From Balanoglossus misakiensis (lineage: Eukaryota > Hemichordata), in contig CM082585.2 of NCBI GenBank assembly GCA_040954595.2, positions 124,001 through 188,000 on the forward strand: DNA of 64,000 nt. Reading direction: 5' to 3'. Below the pieces are notes generated by a model, which was not told where the DNA came from, did no database searches, and saw only the letters and a list, made by a program, of their open reading frames with translations. Below are positions 11,368-21,774 of the stretch, one piece after another. The stretch's first letter is position 1. Each line of letters starts with the position of its first letter. The translations under genes and the position numbers were made by a program.

Positions 11368-11584
11368 CTGGTAGAAGGGGAGTACATGTTGTTGATGGTC
11401 CCAGAGAGTAGGTTCTTGATGTGCAGGCAAGTGGGTGATGTTGCTGCACACTGACAGCCTGGATCGCAAGGGGTACAGGATACTTCTGTGGCTGTGTCAG
11501 CATAATAACTTGATGGACAAGGAATGGGGCTGTCTGACCCATCTGGACAGTAGTTACCTACGCCGCAATCAGCACATGTCATGT
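11368..11584 (-). CDS. GCC2/GCC3-like cysteine-rich exon, intact
   Basis: Minus-strand exon with acceptor ttctacag and donor gtttgt (weak). It encodes CADCGVGNYCPDGS, then PIPCPSSYYAD and SCTPCDPGCQC, the pattern of GCC2/GCC3 (ephrin-receptor-like) repeats: CxxCxxGxYCP followed by a CxxGxY and CxxC. The tail after the cysteines is not repeat-like. The frame is open. It is the last GCC-type exon before the EGF-type exons, so this protein had a GCC2/GCC3 region N-terminal to an EGF region. Confidence 0.7.
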
Positions 11585-11770
11585 CTGTAGAATAACAGCA
11601 GCTTGTGTAGTGAGTGTTTTGCCGATATGACAGAGTTCAAGTATGCTTATTTGGTTAAATTTTAAAAGGAATATCACCCGCTGTTTTAGAGTTAATATTG
11701 CGAAAGGGACTTCATAAGTTGTCTGAAAAACACCAGTTTCCCCAATTTTCACTAATGTATAGGAATACAT

Positions 11771-12757
11771 GAGAAGTCGGCCAGATTAGAAGTCGGCCAG
11801 TACGCGCGTATGAGAAGTCGGCCAGTACGAGAAGTCGGCCAGTTGTTGAACTTGTACCCGAATAGTGCAGTGATGACCCAGATTACTTATAACAACACTT
11901 AATAAAATATAATTGCACTAAATATTTTCATTTTGACGGATTTCCCAAATTCTTGACAACACAATGGCGTCATTTCAAATAATGGCGTCTGGCATCCGTA
12001 CCGGTTCCCCAGCCCCGTATCCGCGTAAGGAGCTTAGGTTGTTCGCCAAATTCCTGTGACATTTCTGATTAAAGGGACAAAGTCTCTCTCGCGCGAACCT
12101 TTTTCCATTAATTATGTTTGATACAAGACACCGTTCACATTATTCTACATGTGGATATATTGAGAATCCACATTCAACTACAGACAAATTCCATCCCGTT
12201 TGTAGGATATGAGTGTAAAAATCCCGCCAAAATGAATAAATGGTAAACACCGATTATTCATTTTGGCAAGTTTTTCACTCTCGTGTCTACAAGTTGGATT
12301 GAAGTTGTGTGTGGTTGAACGTTGATTCACTATATATCCACATTTAGAATAAATAAATGGTGTCTTGTATCAAATATTATTAATGGAAAAAGGGCAGCGA
12401 GAGAGAGACTTTGTCCCTTTACAGGGAGTTGTTTCAAAGCCTACTAAAATACATAGAAGATGTATGTGTATATGCATACTTTGAGACAACACCAAACAAA
12501 CAAACGTGACGAGGAACTGACTACTGGCGCAGCGCAAGAAGTGCAGGTGACTGATGTTGATGTACCCCGGTGACGTACATGCAAAGTGAACAGACAGTTT
12601 TAAAATTCATCGGCTATTTGTACAAATATCTCAGCTCCTGTACATCAAGGAAACATTTCATAGTGAAACAGTTATATATAACACAAAGTACCAGGGTTCT
12701 CTCCCACAGGCCGACTTGTACTGGCCGATACCGACTTCTCATACTGGTCGACTTCTC
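11771..12757. mobile_element. Element bounded by inverted GAGAAGTCGGCCAG repeats
   Basis: The left end has four copies of AGAAGTCGGCCAG (11,771-11,842). The right end (12,711-12,757) has the same motif inverted, as CCGACTTCTC and GACTTCTC copies. The interior has no transposase frame and contains the MITE at 12,070-12,421. The family is not recognised. It lies in the intron between the exons at 11.5 and 12.9 kb. Confidence 0.5.
12070..12421. mobile_element. MITE with TAAAGGGACAAAG termini
   Basis: 352-bp fold-back element: the left end TAAAGGGACAAAG and the right end CTTTGTCCCTTTA are perfect complements, and homology continues inward through gatacaagacacc-type sequence. A related full copy lies at 61,630-61,972 and partial copies at 21,365, 23,804 and 40,294. 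No coding capacity. The flanking duplication is ambiguous (TA or TTAA). Confidence 0.8.
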
Positions 12758-12877
12758 AGGACACCATGTATAGCATAGCTGTTGAACTCAAAAAATATGT
12801 AAAACTACAAGTGATGTAAACAACTTGTGGAACCATGTTCAAATCGAGACCAGAAGAAAAGAGATTTCAAGACTTAC

Positions 12878-12959
12878 CTCCTTCAACACTTTACTGCCCT
12901 GTAGCGCACTGTGTGACACTTGTAGTTGTGCATTCATAACCAGAAGGACGTGGCCGAAC
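12878..12959 (-). pseudogene. GCC2/GCC3-like exon relic
   Basis: Minus-strand exon with donor gtaagt at 12,877 and a plausible acceptor gctag at 12,960. It encodes PSGYECTTTSVTQCATGQ, then TAA where a Tyr codon is expected, then SVEG. The cysteine before PSG is Arg (CGT for TGT). The stop and the lost cysteine indicate decay. Confidence 0.6.
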
Positions 12960-13199
12960 CTAGCGAGTATGAACCTATCACAGAAAAAATTCAAAGAACG
13001 ATTGGTTTGGTCCAACGATCCCTTATTAGAGAGATGTCCGTAATCACAGGTGTTACTGTACAATACCTCTTCAGTGGAATCATTGTGTTTTTCAAAGTGC
13101 ATCACAATATCAACTCCAATGAGCATAACAGTTTAATTTTCTGTGTATGTCATGCTATAACACAGGGAAGTCACAAGAGTGATTTGCAGCCCAACTTAC

Positions 13200-13397
13200 C
13201 AGTAACTGTTGAACAATCCACTACGGGTGACATGGTTGTACACTTGGATCCTGCTGGACAAGGCGTGCATGTGCCATCGCCTTCCATAGCATATTCACCA
13301 TTGCCACAGTCAAGCGGATCTTACATTGGATCTGAACACGATTGTCCAGCAGGGCACAGAAGATGGGATGTGCGTGCAGGCTCCTCACTTATTTCAT
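13200..13397 (-). pseudogene. GCC2/GCC3-like exon with in-frame stop
   Basis: Minus-strand exon with acceptor ttgatcag and donor gtaagt. It encodes LLCPAGQSCSDPM, TAA, DPLDCGNGEYAMEG, then CTPCPAGSKC and a short tail. It covers parts of two repeats (CPAGxxC, CxxGxYxxEG, CTPCPAG). One stop interrupts an otherwise open frame. The overlapping plus-strand frame at 12,926-13,414 is its antisense shadow. Confidence 0.7.
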
Positions 13398-13644
13398 CTG
13401 ATCAAAGAAAATGAGGTTTTTAGTGAAGTATTTGTGATACAGTGTCATTTAAAATAACAAATTACTTGAGATGATTCACTTCATAATTCTGAGACAAGTA
13501 TACAGGCATGTAGAAAATTCTTTGGAGGACATTAAACGTCATTTCTAATCAACCATTTTCTGAATATCATAAGACTCTGCGAGATCTCACATGGCTAACC
13601 GGGTCTCGCAAGATCTCGCACTGAGTTGATAATCTGTTGTAAAC

Positions 13645-13647
<3 letters not shown>

Positions 13648-13679
<32 letters not shown>

Positions 13680-13682
13680 CAT
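13648..13682. repeat. (CATA)n/(CA)n microsatellite
   Basis: An acat run passes into (ac)n in an intron between GCC-type exons. A shorter related run follows at about 13,720. Confidence 0.9.
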
Positions 13683-13788
13683 AACCCCAGTCGCACTGAC
13701 TTGAAAATCTGTTGTAAACACATACAGGCATACAGACATACCCCTCGGTTTCATCACACAGCAAACTGAACAAGTACCACAATCTTAC

Positions 13789-13922
13789 CATTTGTACATC
13801 TGGTACAGTTTGTTGCACTAGCCAATGACACGTAACCCTTGGTACACTTGAATTGCGATGCACTGGGATCTGTGCAGGCGTACCCTTGCTCACAAATAGT
13901 ACACTGTTCATCACCGGCTGAT
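13789..13922 (-). CDS. GCC2/GCC3-like cysteine-rich exon, intact
   Basis: Minus-strand exon with acceptor tttacag and donor gtaaga. It encodes CTICEQGYACTDP, then FKCTKGYVSLASATNC and CTRCTNG, matching the CxxCxxGxxC / CxxGxYxxxxxxxxCxxC pattern of GCC2/GCC3 repeats. The frame is open. Such repeats occur in large secreted or membrane-anchored extracellular proteins; the identity of this gene is not recognised. Confidence 0.7.
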
Positions 13923-14177
13923 CTGTAAATCAAACAAAGAATTAACACACCAAGTTAACCTTTGAATACCACTGTAAAAAATTGGCGCAAATTATAATTA
14001 TTTTCATAAATAGAGGTCTATTCAAATTTGGAAAAAATTGTCATTTTTTCATTCATATATTATATCAGTAAATTTTAAATACAGAAATGGAAAATGTTCC
14101 CATCCTATTTTTCAGTTAGTAAATTACCTGACCTAATATTTGATGTTGGAAATAAAGGTGGGTGGGTAGAAGTTTAC

Positions 14178-14308
14178 CTGTTATGCAAGAGGTACAGCGA
14201 GACATCCTTTGTCCAAGGCCGAACTGTAATAACCAGCCGAGCATAAAATTACAGTGTTACCATTTGGACATCGGTTACCAGCTGGGCAATCAGCACATGA
14301 TGTTTGTG
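14178..14308 (-). pseudogene. GCC2/GCC3-like exon, frameshifted
   Basis: Minus-strand exon with acceptor tattttcag and donor gtaaac. It encodes TSCADCPAGNRCPNG, then LCSAGYYSSA, after which the frame is lost. The expected ending RCTSCITG is present in the next frame, so one base has been gained or lost after the SSA codons (near 14,215). Confidence 0.65.
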
Positions 14309-14778
14309 CTGAAAATAAACAGAGATTTATAGAATCTTATAGTCACAGTCATACCTTCAAAGACGTGGGATTCTCACGCGGGTTGGGGAGACAAAAATCC
14401 CTGGCAAAAGATTGAGGACAGGAAAATGCCAAACCGGAGATATTGGTAACAGAAACTGTATACAGTCAATGCCATATGGCAGTGTGCTGTTCTAACAACA
14501 GACAAGAATGTGACGATCATAGTCTGTGTCGGAGATTTGGAAAAGAGCAAATTCGGTGAAAAGACGGGACAAAACAAAAGTCTACTTATACGATGCACAT
14601 GAAAACTGGATGAAAGCGAAGCAGTCCACTATTTGAATGCATTGGATGTAAAATTGGCAGAATATTTAGACTGGACGTAATGTTTGTACGCACAGAATTA
14701 CGCACATGCACATAAGATGATCGTCCGCCTTAAGTGAAAGATTACACAGTAATGCCCAAACTTTAAGTGCTGACTCAC

Positions 14779-15011
14779 CCTCTATATTAGTGTAGTATCC
14801 ATCTTCACACACCTCTGGCTCCGACATACCATCATATTGGCACTTATACCCAGGGCAGGACAAGGCGTACAGTCTATACTTCCATTGTTGGCAAAATATC
14901 CCTGTCCGCATTGTGTTGGTGATGAGAGGCTGGCTGTTCCACACATGAAACCCTTGGACACAGCGTGCATGCTTCAGAACATGCTGAACTGTAACTTCCA
15001 GCTGCGCAGTC
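14779..15011 (-). pseudogene. GCC2/GCC3-like exon, two frameshifts
   Basis: Minus-strand exon with acceptor cctacag and donor gtgagt. Three consecutive reading frames are needed: DCAAGSYSSAC to CTLC; then KGFMCGTASLSSPTQCG to CTPCP; then PGYKCQYDGM to GYYTNIEG. Each junction lacks one base (near 14,963 and 14,857). The spliced outline is intact. It is the most 5' exon I can place for this gene; the fold-back element starts 50 bp upstream. Confidence 0.7.
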
Positions 15012-15505
15012 CTGTAGGAGTGAAGACGTCAAATATTAGGGAGGTTTAGGAGCCCTCTAGTAGTGGGGCAGTTAACAAAAAAATCGTGCACTTTGGGTTA
15101 AAAGCATGAAACTTGGTAAACTTATGCATTGACCCATGGCGGCCATTTTCTGATATGGATCCAAAATGACAGCGCCCTCTAGTGGCCAGAAACAGACATT
15201 CATACTTAAAAACCGTGCACTTCGGGTTAAAAGCCTGAAACTTGGTACACTTATGCATTGACCCATGGCGGCCATTTTCTGATATGGATCCAAATGACAG
15301 CGCCCTCTTGTGGCCAGAAACTGACATTCACACTTTGCCCCATTAATGGCACTTTTTGGTCATTTGTAACACTCAGAAACAGGAATGTGGGTTGTAAAAC
15401 ATGCTTGCTACCATACATTCATGTGTATATTATCCTAATCCTGATATACATGTATCAGATCAATCTTGATTACATCTTCCTTCACAGTAACAATGACCAC
15501 TGCTG

Positions 15506-15790
15506 TCAGACTAGACCTAAAGCACCTACAGAATCATGTGCATGACTTTTGGCCACTGATTTCCTGAGGTTGACTCTTTTCTTGGGCTTGACTAAGAGTT
15601 GTCCAACTTGATTTCCACTGGGATTCTGTTGGTTTGATATAGCTTTGCTAGGTTTCTCACAGCACATGTTCTTTAGATGCTGCCTGTATTCTCGAGAACC
15701 CTTGACTTTCTGGAGAAGAGGTGTTGTATTACCCCTTTGCATGACTTTGTGTATTGAACTGGTTGTTATTTCGAAGAAGAAATCGTTCAA
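15506..15790 (-). other. Open frame in the fold-back element (possible cargo)
   Basis: A minus-strand open stretch of 94 codons, kept in all three copies (15.5, 37.9, 47.5 kb) with one or two changes each. It is Lys/Arg-rich, with a KPKKRVNLRKS segment. The nominal first codon is TTG; the first ATG is about 17 codons in. It has an acceptor-like caaccag upstream and could be a captured exon. No homology is recognised. It may simply be open by chance in young copies. Confidence 0.3.
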
Positions 15791-15904
15791 TTAGTAACAT
15801 ACAAGATTGATCTGATGCATGTACATCAGGATTAGGATAATATTCAAAGGAATGTATGGGAGCAAGCATGTTATACAACCTACATTCCTGTCTCTGAGTG
15901 TTAA

Positions 15905-17400
15905 CACTTTCACTGCGTAGTTAATATATGCTAATGTATTCCTGTGCGTAGTTTCCTATGGTAAATTTAACTAATAAACAATGTTTTACTTTACCCTCTC
16001 TATCTCTTGTAATATGAAAGTATATGCAACGATATTTCCAGCAAGTATATTTTATAAGACAACCAACATAATAAAACTGAAAAATGGTCACATGACCATT
16101 AATTGGTCATGTGACACTGGCAGCCATAATGGATTTCTGTCGAAATATGGTAAAAACAACAGATATTGTAATATAAGTGACTGAAATACTGTATTTAATT
16201 CATTGTATCACAGCTGACAGACAAACATAGTCAAAAACAACTTCCCCCTGTATAAAAGGGAATAACAAGTGACTTTTGAGCAAGAAATTTGATCAAATTT
16301 ATTAATGGACCATAAAAACAATTATCAAATCATGCCCACCATTTACATGTATACATGTTTAAAATCTGAGAAAGAAATATAGATTATTAGTGAAAAGGTG
16401 AATGATTGAACTTGTAAATAAATAATAATAATAAAATAAATTAATTAAGTAATTTATTAAATACTCTACGTTTTAATGAATTGCAAGTTGAAGAAATCAA
16501 GGTTGGTAAATATGAATATACACACATTTAAAAAAAATTCATTAGCATAGTACTGTTTTGGCAATTCATTTCAAATGGATATAATACTCTGACAACATAG
16601 ACTTCTGGCAAAGTCCCATCAAGATTTGCAAAGAAACCTACGCCTTCATTTAATTCAGTGAAGTAGGCATCTAGCGAAATCTTGACCGGAAGGGCAACTC
16701 ATCAATTGCAGGGTTGTCAAAAAATTGTGCGGTGTACATATCAGTTTGCTCTGACAATGACATCAACTCAAACACATCACCAGGAAAGAACAGCTGAAAA
16801 AAGTCAACCGGTGCAAAGTCATCAGTGTCAACTAATAAACCTTAGCGACGATCGTATACAGACAACAAGTCCGGTGTGTAATTGTCATTTATGTCATACA
16901 AAACCCACCGCGTGTCACCATCAACGTTACGACGTCCGAGAACATGACAAAAACCCTCCCTCTCTCTGTCTCTACTCTGTTGTCTCCGTGTCTGGCTTCT
17001 ATTTCTGGTTCTATGATGTTTTTGTCCGTAATTTGGCTTCCGCTATCGCTATGATCGCTGTCACTATCCTGAAAGACTTGTTCAAGAACTTCGTCGGCAT
17101 CAAACTTTGCCCATGTCGCCATTTTTAAATACCAAGTGAATGAAAAAATATGATCGGGGCGACCTAAAATCAGCTGTATATGGAAACCCTTTGATGACAA
17201 AATGGACTTGATTGTTTACAATACATATGCGCATGCTCAATTAGGGTTGACCCCTGTCCTATATATAGTCATACAAAATGAGTAAATAAGCAACGAACAT
17301 AAAATAGAACAGACCAAGTAACGGACGCGATCTTGGCGCATTTATGCGCCTCCCGCATTCTGACTGCCGGCGCAGAAAATGCCCTCCCGCAGCGAAAGTG
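15905..17400. mobile_element. piggyBac-like non-autonomous element in the fold-back element
   Basis: 1,496-bp insertion flanked by TTAA on both sides (15,901-15,904 and 17,401-17,404). The termini CACTTTCACTGCG and CGCAGCGAAAGTG are inverted with one mismatch. Fold-back copies 2 and 3 have the uninterrupted gtgttaaacttgcc at this point, which fixes the boundaries and the TTAA duplication. TTAA target duplication with short TIRs is the piggyBac pattern. No full transposase remains. Confidence 0.88.
16889..17122 (-). pseudogene. Possible N-terminal transposase fragment
   Basis: Inside the piggyBac-like element the minus strand carries a frame starting MATWAKFDADEVLEQVF, followed by an acidic Asp/Ser stretch. 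Acidic N-termini of this kind occur in piggyBac transposases, and its position just inside one terminus fits. The DDD catalytic domain and the cysteine-rich C-terminus are absent. The assignment is inference. Confidence 0.35.
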
Positions 17401-17804
17401 TTAAACTTGCCCAAAAAGTGTCATTAATGGAGGGAAAAGTGTAAATGTCAGTTTCTAGCCACTAGAGGGCGCTGTCTTTTGGGATCCATATTGGAAAATG
17501 TCCGCCATGGGTCAATGAATAATTGTACAAAATTTCATGCTTTTAACCCAAAGTGCACAATTTTTAAGTATGAATGTCTTTTTCTGGCCACTAGAGGGCG
17601 CTGTAATTTTGGATCCATATCAGAAAATGGCCGCCACGGGTCAATGCATAAGTGTACCAAGTTTTATGCTTTTAACCCAAAGTGCACAATTATGCCAAAA
17701 TGTGGGGTTAGCTCCTGCACTATGTAATATCACGTTTTTTTTCTATGTCACGTGGTACGGTTTCAGCCAATCAAGACTACAGAATACAGAGTGAGGTGTA
17801 ATAA

Positions 17805-18240
17805 TCAAGTATGAAGGACCCAATGAACAAACCTCAAACTTGGCACAGTGGATGGGGCAATGAGTGGACATGTACCTAACCCGTGAATGTATAATTAGTC
17901 ACGTGACATGATGACCATATAAGGGCAAAATTTACAAATAAACTATGACAACACCATATTCAAGCATGAAGGACTCAATGTACAAATTTTAACCATGGCA
18001 CAGTGGACGGGGCCAATGAGGAGACACGTGCCTAATCCGTGAATATATAATTTGTCACGTGACATGATGACCATATAAGGGCCAAATTTACAAAAAGGCT
18101 ATGACAACATTGTATTCAAGCATGAAGGACTCAATGTAGCAATCTCAAACTTGGCACTGTGGACGAGGCCGTGTGGATGTGACCCCAACAATTAATAGTT
18201 AATTAGTCATGTGACCTAGCCATAGGCCTATACCTGTACA
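17805..18240. repeat. 156-bp tandem repeat, about 2.7 units
   Basis: Units begin with caagtatgaaggac (about 17,805), caagcatgaaggac (17,961) and again at 18,117. Each contains cacgtgacatgatgaccata. The last unit is partial and diverged. The preceding stretch (17,730-17,800) resembles 56,855-56,930. Confidence 0.85.
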
Positions 18241-18331
18241 ATGAAGCTATCACATCTATTATGGCATTCTGGTCTATATTATAACGGTCCTGGACAGCCA
18301 GTGTTCACTGCAGCTTGCCAGCAATCACCAT

Positions 18332-19090
18332 CAGTCCCTGTTCACTCCATAAATGGAGACGTACTGCACATGCTCAGAAATAAATTTGCATATCCCGCGA
18401 AGTTCGCAAGTGAGTATCATTCGCTGATTTGTTTACACGTAGACTTTGGTGATTTTCGACACTATGGAGCGGCAACTTCGGAAAATTTCGATGTGGGACG
18501 TTACCAGCACATTCCAGAAGACAGCATGCCATCGTCTGTACAAGTTGAGTGAAATACTTAGAAAGATATCGCCACATACAGTGACCGATCTGCCTGGGCT
18601 GCGTTCATGTTTTTCTCTTGAAATCATGGACAGTGTTATACACCTCTGTATCAATGTTGTTTTAGTGACTTTTTCACACCCGTTCTTTTTGTTTTGAGTG
18701 AATAGGATAGTCAACTAATTACTGCTGGACAATGGGTGTGAGTTTCATGGCTCTCACATGATGGGGTAATTTGGGGTAACATTTTGAAAATACCATGTCA
18801 TTTTCAGAACGCGGTTACAGTGTATGTACATGTGAACAGTGATACATGTACATGTGTCGGTCGGAAATTTAGATCGGGTATACACGTCTGCAGCATCTAA
18901 CACTCAAACTGCAATATTGCCAAACGTGTGTATTGTACACGATATACTACATGTAGTAATTCTATTAGATTTAGTCTGCATTGGTCAATATAATATACGG
19001 AAACTAAATATGTCGATCGGATTTGATCTTTCACAGGTCCAGCTGTGGTTGCGCAGAACATGTCTCCATTTATGGAGTGAACAGGGACTG
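18332..19090. mobile_element. 759-bp element with about 29-bp terminal inverted repeats
   Basis: The left end CAGTCCCTGTTCACTCC and its exact complement GGAGTGAACAGGGACTG form the termini; the match extends through aaatggagac for about 29 bases without mismatch. A CCA on both sides may be the target duplication. The interior frames are short and unrecognised. The right end abuts the inverted H1 element exactly. Confidence 0.75.
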
Positions 19091-19755
19091 ACCAAGGGGC
19101 CGAAATGAGAAGCCAAATTTCGGGTGACCCCTTGACCTTTGACCCACCTTGAAAAACACATATCTACTTCTACGCTAACTAATACACCTAGGGAGCTGAT
19201 TTTTGGTGGACAGGTACAACTATTGGACCAAATCATTTCGCCGCAATGTCACGTGACCTTGGTGACCTTTGAACTATATATAACATAAATGATCATAAGT
19301 ACATAACTATTAGACCGACAGACTTCATATTTGGTGGGATGAAGCATACACATGTACTTGTTACCCCTTGACCTTTGACCTAATTAATTATGTGCATACC
19401 TCATTCTAGGCTTACCAATAGTGCTAGAGGTTTTGTTTCTGTTGGACATGGACAAGTGTGGGGTCCAATTTTTTCCATAAAATTTTGGGTGACCTCAGGT
19501 GATCTACTTTCTCATATCTCGGCCTCCAGAGCAGGTACAGCCTTAGCATTTTGAGGGATGGGACTAAAATGAAAAGCCGAATTTTGAGGTCACCTGTACA
19601 ACTGCTTAACTTATTAATTATGTGCATACCTAATTCCAGGCAAACCAATAGGGCTGAAGGTTTGGTTTCTGATGGACCTGGACCAGTATGGGGTCAAAAA
19701 ATTTTTGCCCAAATTTCGGGTGACCTCAGATGACCATTTTGGCTTGCAGCTATAT
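19091..19755 (-). repeat. Family H1 repeat element, inverted, partial
   Basis: On the minus strand it starts TATAGCTGCAAGC and continues into about 2.5 diverged 239-bp units (phrases gtcacctgaggtc, gggcaaaaatt, aattaattatgtgcatacc). It lies just left of duplication copy B, while an H1 array in the opposite orientation lies just right of it (31,284). Confidence 0.7.
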
Positions 19756-20507
19756 TTTAACCCTAATGCTACTAGGTGTCATACCTGTTTAGAGTGTCAA
19801 GTCCCTTAAAATATGTATTTGCCATTTTTTCTTCCTAAACATATTTTGACTGTCTTGCCATGGCTCTCATAACTTAGACACACTTAGCAGTCTAAGCCCC
19901 CCTTAAATGTACTAAATCGTACTGGTTTGCTCTGGTTTGGTTTGAGGGTCTTGTATAGGCCCTACTGCGTAACACGCCCTTGGCAGCCTAACAGGCCTGG
20001 GAGCCAGGATTCTAGGCACCCTGGATATCAAACTGACTTGGCAGCGTTAGGGTTAAAACTATGTGTAATCACATACTAGATGTTTGAAAAATGGCAATGT
20101 CTTCTCTAAATGTTATCCATCCAAAGGGATCTGACAAGGGTGTCCCCTGTCAGCACTTCATTTTTTGTTTGTCATAGCAATTTTCACGACTGTTATATTA
20201 GATTTAGAGTTGACTAAAAGATAAATGGTGTCTACGATTCCAAACACATAAAAATTACACCAGTTGTGGACGACACAACATTATTTGATTTGATGAGAGT
20301 AGTGTTCATCATGCCATTAATATTGTCAAAAAATTTGTTAGTTTTAGAAACCCAACTAAATACACGAAAAGTTGGGCTTTAGATTGGTTAACTGAAAATC
20401 AGGCCGATTGCAATTTTTTGGGATTAAGTGGCCCGATGCTCCCAACAAGTCACTTGGAATGTACTTTCATTCTAATATTGTCATTTATTAGCATGGAGTA
20501 ATCTTAC

Positions 20508-21083
20508 TTTTTACCATAAGGGTGGAACCATGATTCATTCTCAAGAGGGGTCTGGTACCAATACTCATAATTGTCTTCGATACCGGCAGGCATGTATAGC
20601 CTATGGCTACGCCCAGCATGAGGTGGTGATTCATACTGTTGGTTGTATGGACTAGCTGGGTTCGGTGTGGGCCTCATTGAATATGGGGGTGCAGGTGGCG
20701 TAAAATATCTGGTAAACCCTTCCAGTTCATATTGATGGAACGTCCCTGCAAACTCTCCAGGATAATGGTTCTGATCGCATCCCCTCTGTACTGCACGTGG
20801 CAAAAGTGTCGAAATTGTCCCTATCCCATGCCTCCCCATAACTGAAAACATCCTGTCCCCAAGGCCCTCCTTCACCCAGACTTGGATCATACCTTGATCG
20901 GAAAGTGTTTCTGGGCATGGGTTCAAGGGCATCATTTTCCCAACACCAATAAGAAAGTGTGGGTTGAATCCCCTCCTTCCCACGAATGCTATGTGATCTG
21001 CTGTTGTCATATTCGCCTGCCCTAGGACAAGGAGGGCAACTTCTTTTGGCATTTACCCCACGGCTCCTATTGTTACTACTCAT
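20508..21083 (-). pseudogene. Pro/Tyr-rich exon, copy 1 (one-base frameshift)
   Basis: A minus-strand frame starts MSSNNRSRGVNAKRSC at 21,083, runs to DVFSYGEAW, shifts frame at about 20,824, then continues as GTISTLLPRAVQRGC to a Pro/Tyr-rich C-terminal region and ends at a gtaaga donor at 20,507. The downstream duplicate (23,109-23,522) has one base fewer at the same place and keeps a single open frame, so the extra C here is the lesion. The N-terminal part is Ser/Arg/Cys-rich. No family is recognised; it may be a host exon or another mobile-element gene. Confidence 0.45.
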
Positions 21084-21627
21084 AAAACTGTCTGATGAAT
21101 AGTAAGTACGGGGGAATTTTCCGTTTTTGTGTCATACACAACTTTCTTGTGAAACTCTGGTGTCAACCTAAGGTGGGGCATGTCCCGGGGGCACATCTTT
21201 CAACATGTCAGGTGTAACCTTACCAAATTTGTTTCTAAGGGCTACCTTTTCCCTTACCCCTGGTTAGTTCTCAGGGTCCTAGTGTCACATGTATTGATAT
21301 ACACTTTGTGATTGGAGGTCATCCTGATCGAATCGAAGGCGGCTCGCCAATCAACTCAAGAATTAAAGGGACAAAGTCTCTCTCTCGCTGCCATTTTCCC
21401 ATTAATTATGTTTGTTATCACATGAACTGGCCCATATAGCCACGTGTGTGACATAGAACATGGGATATAATGCTTACTTACTTCCAGTATTGCTATTTTC
21501 ATGTATAAACAAAAATTCAAATGGCTCCATCAATAGAAATTATATTCCGTGGTCAGATAAAATCATATGGTCACCATGTTTAATTTCATTGAATGGCTCT
21601 GCTCATAGAAAAGCCTCATAATTCATA

Positions 21628-21756
21628 GTGGACAATAACACTCTGTTTTATTGCAATTTAAATGGGCGGGTACGAGGTGGCTCTCCCCTAGTCCTGGTAC
21701 GAGGCTGTGGCAGTCGCCATCTTGCTTAGCATAGCCACGCTTGTTCAACGCAAAAA
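21628..21756 (+). repeat. Ngaro-type split repeat A1, unit 1
   Basis: 129 bp starting gtggacaataacactctg and ending gttcaacgcaaaaa, nearly identical to A1 at 24,067-24,195 and A2 at 27,951-28,079. It is the left terminus of the truncated first copy. The gag ATG follows 18 bp later. Confidence 0.88.
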
Positions 21757-21774
21757 CAGGCGCGAAAACGAAAA

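Larger units (their letters stand above)
15061..17722. mobile_element. Fold-back DNA element, copy 1 (split by an insertion)
   Basis: The ends start TAGTGGGGCAG and finish TCCTGCACTA, each followed by two imperfect 110-bp direct units containing gcgccctctagtggcc and the mirrored ccactagagggcgc, so the element folds back over about 400 bp. The centre holds a minus-strand open stretch (15,506-15,790). A 1.5 kb piggyBac-like element has split the right arm. Copies 2 and 3 are at 37,431-38,594 and 47,014-48,170. No transposase is encoded. Confidence 0.85.

Noticed and set aside
12926-13414. 162-codon plus-strand ORF
   Set aside because: It is antisense to the GCC2/GCC3-like exon at 13,200-13,397, which has the cysteine pattern and splice sites on the minus strand.
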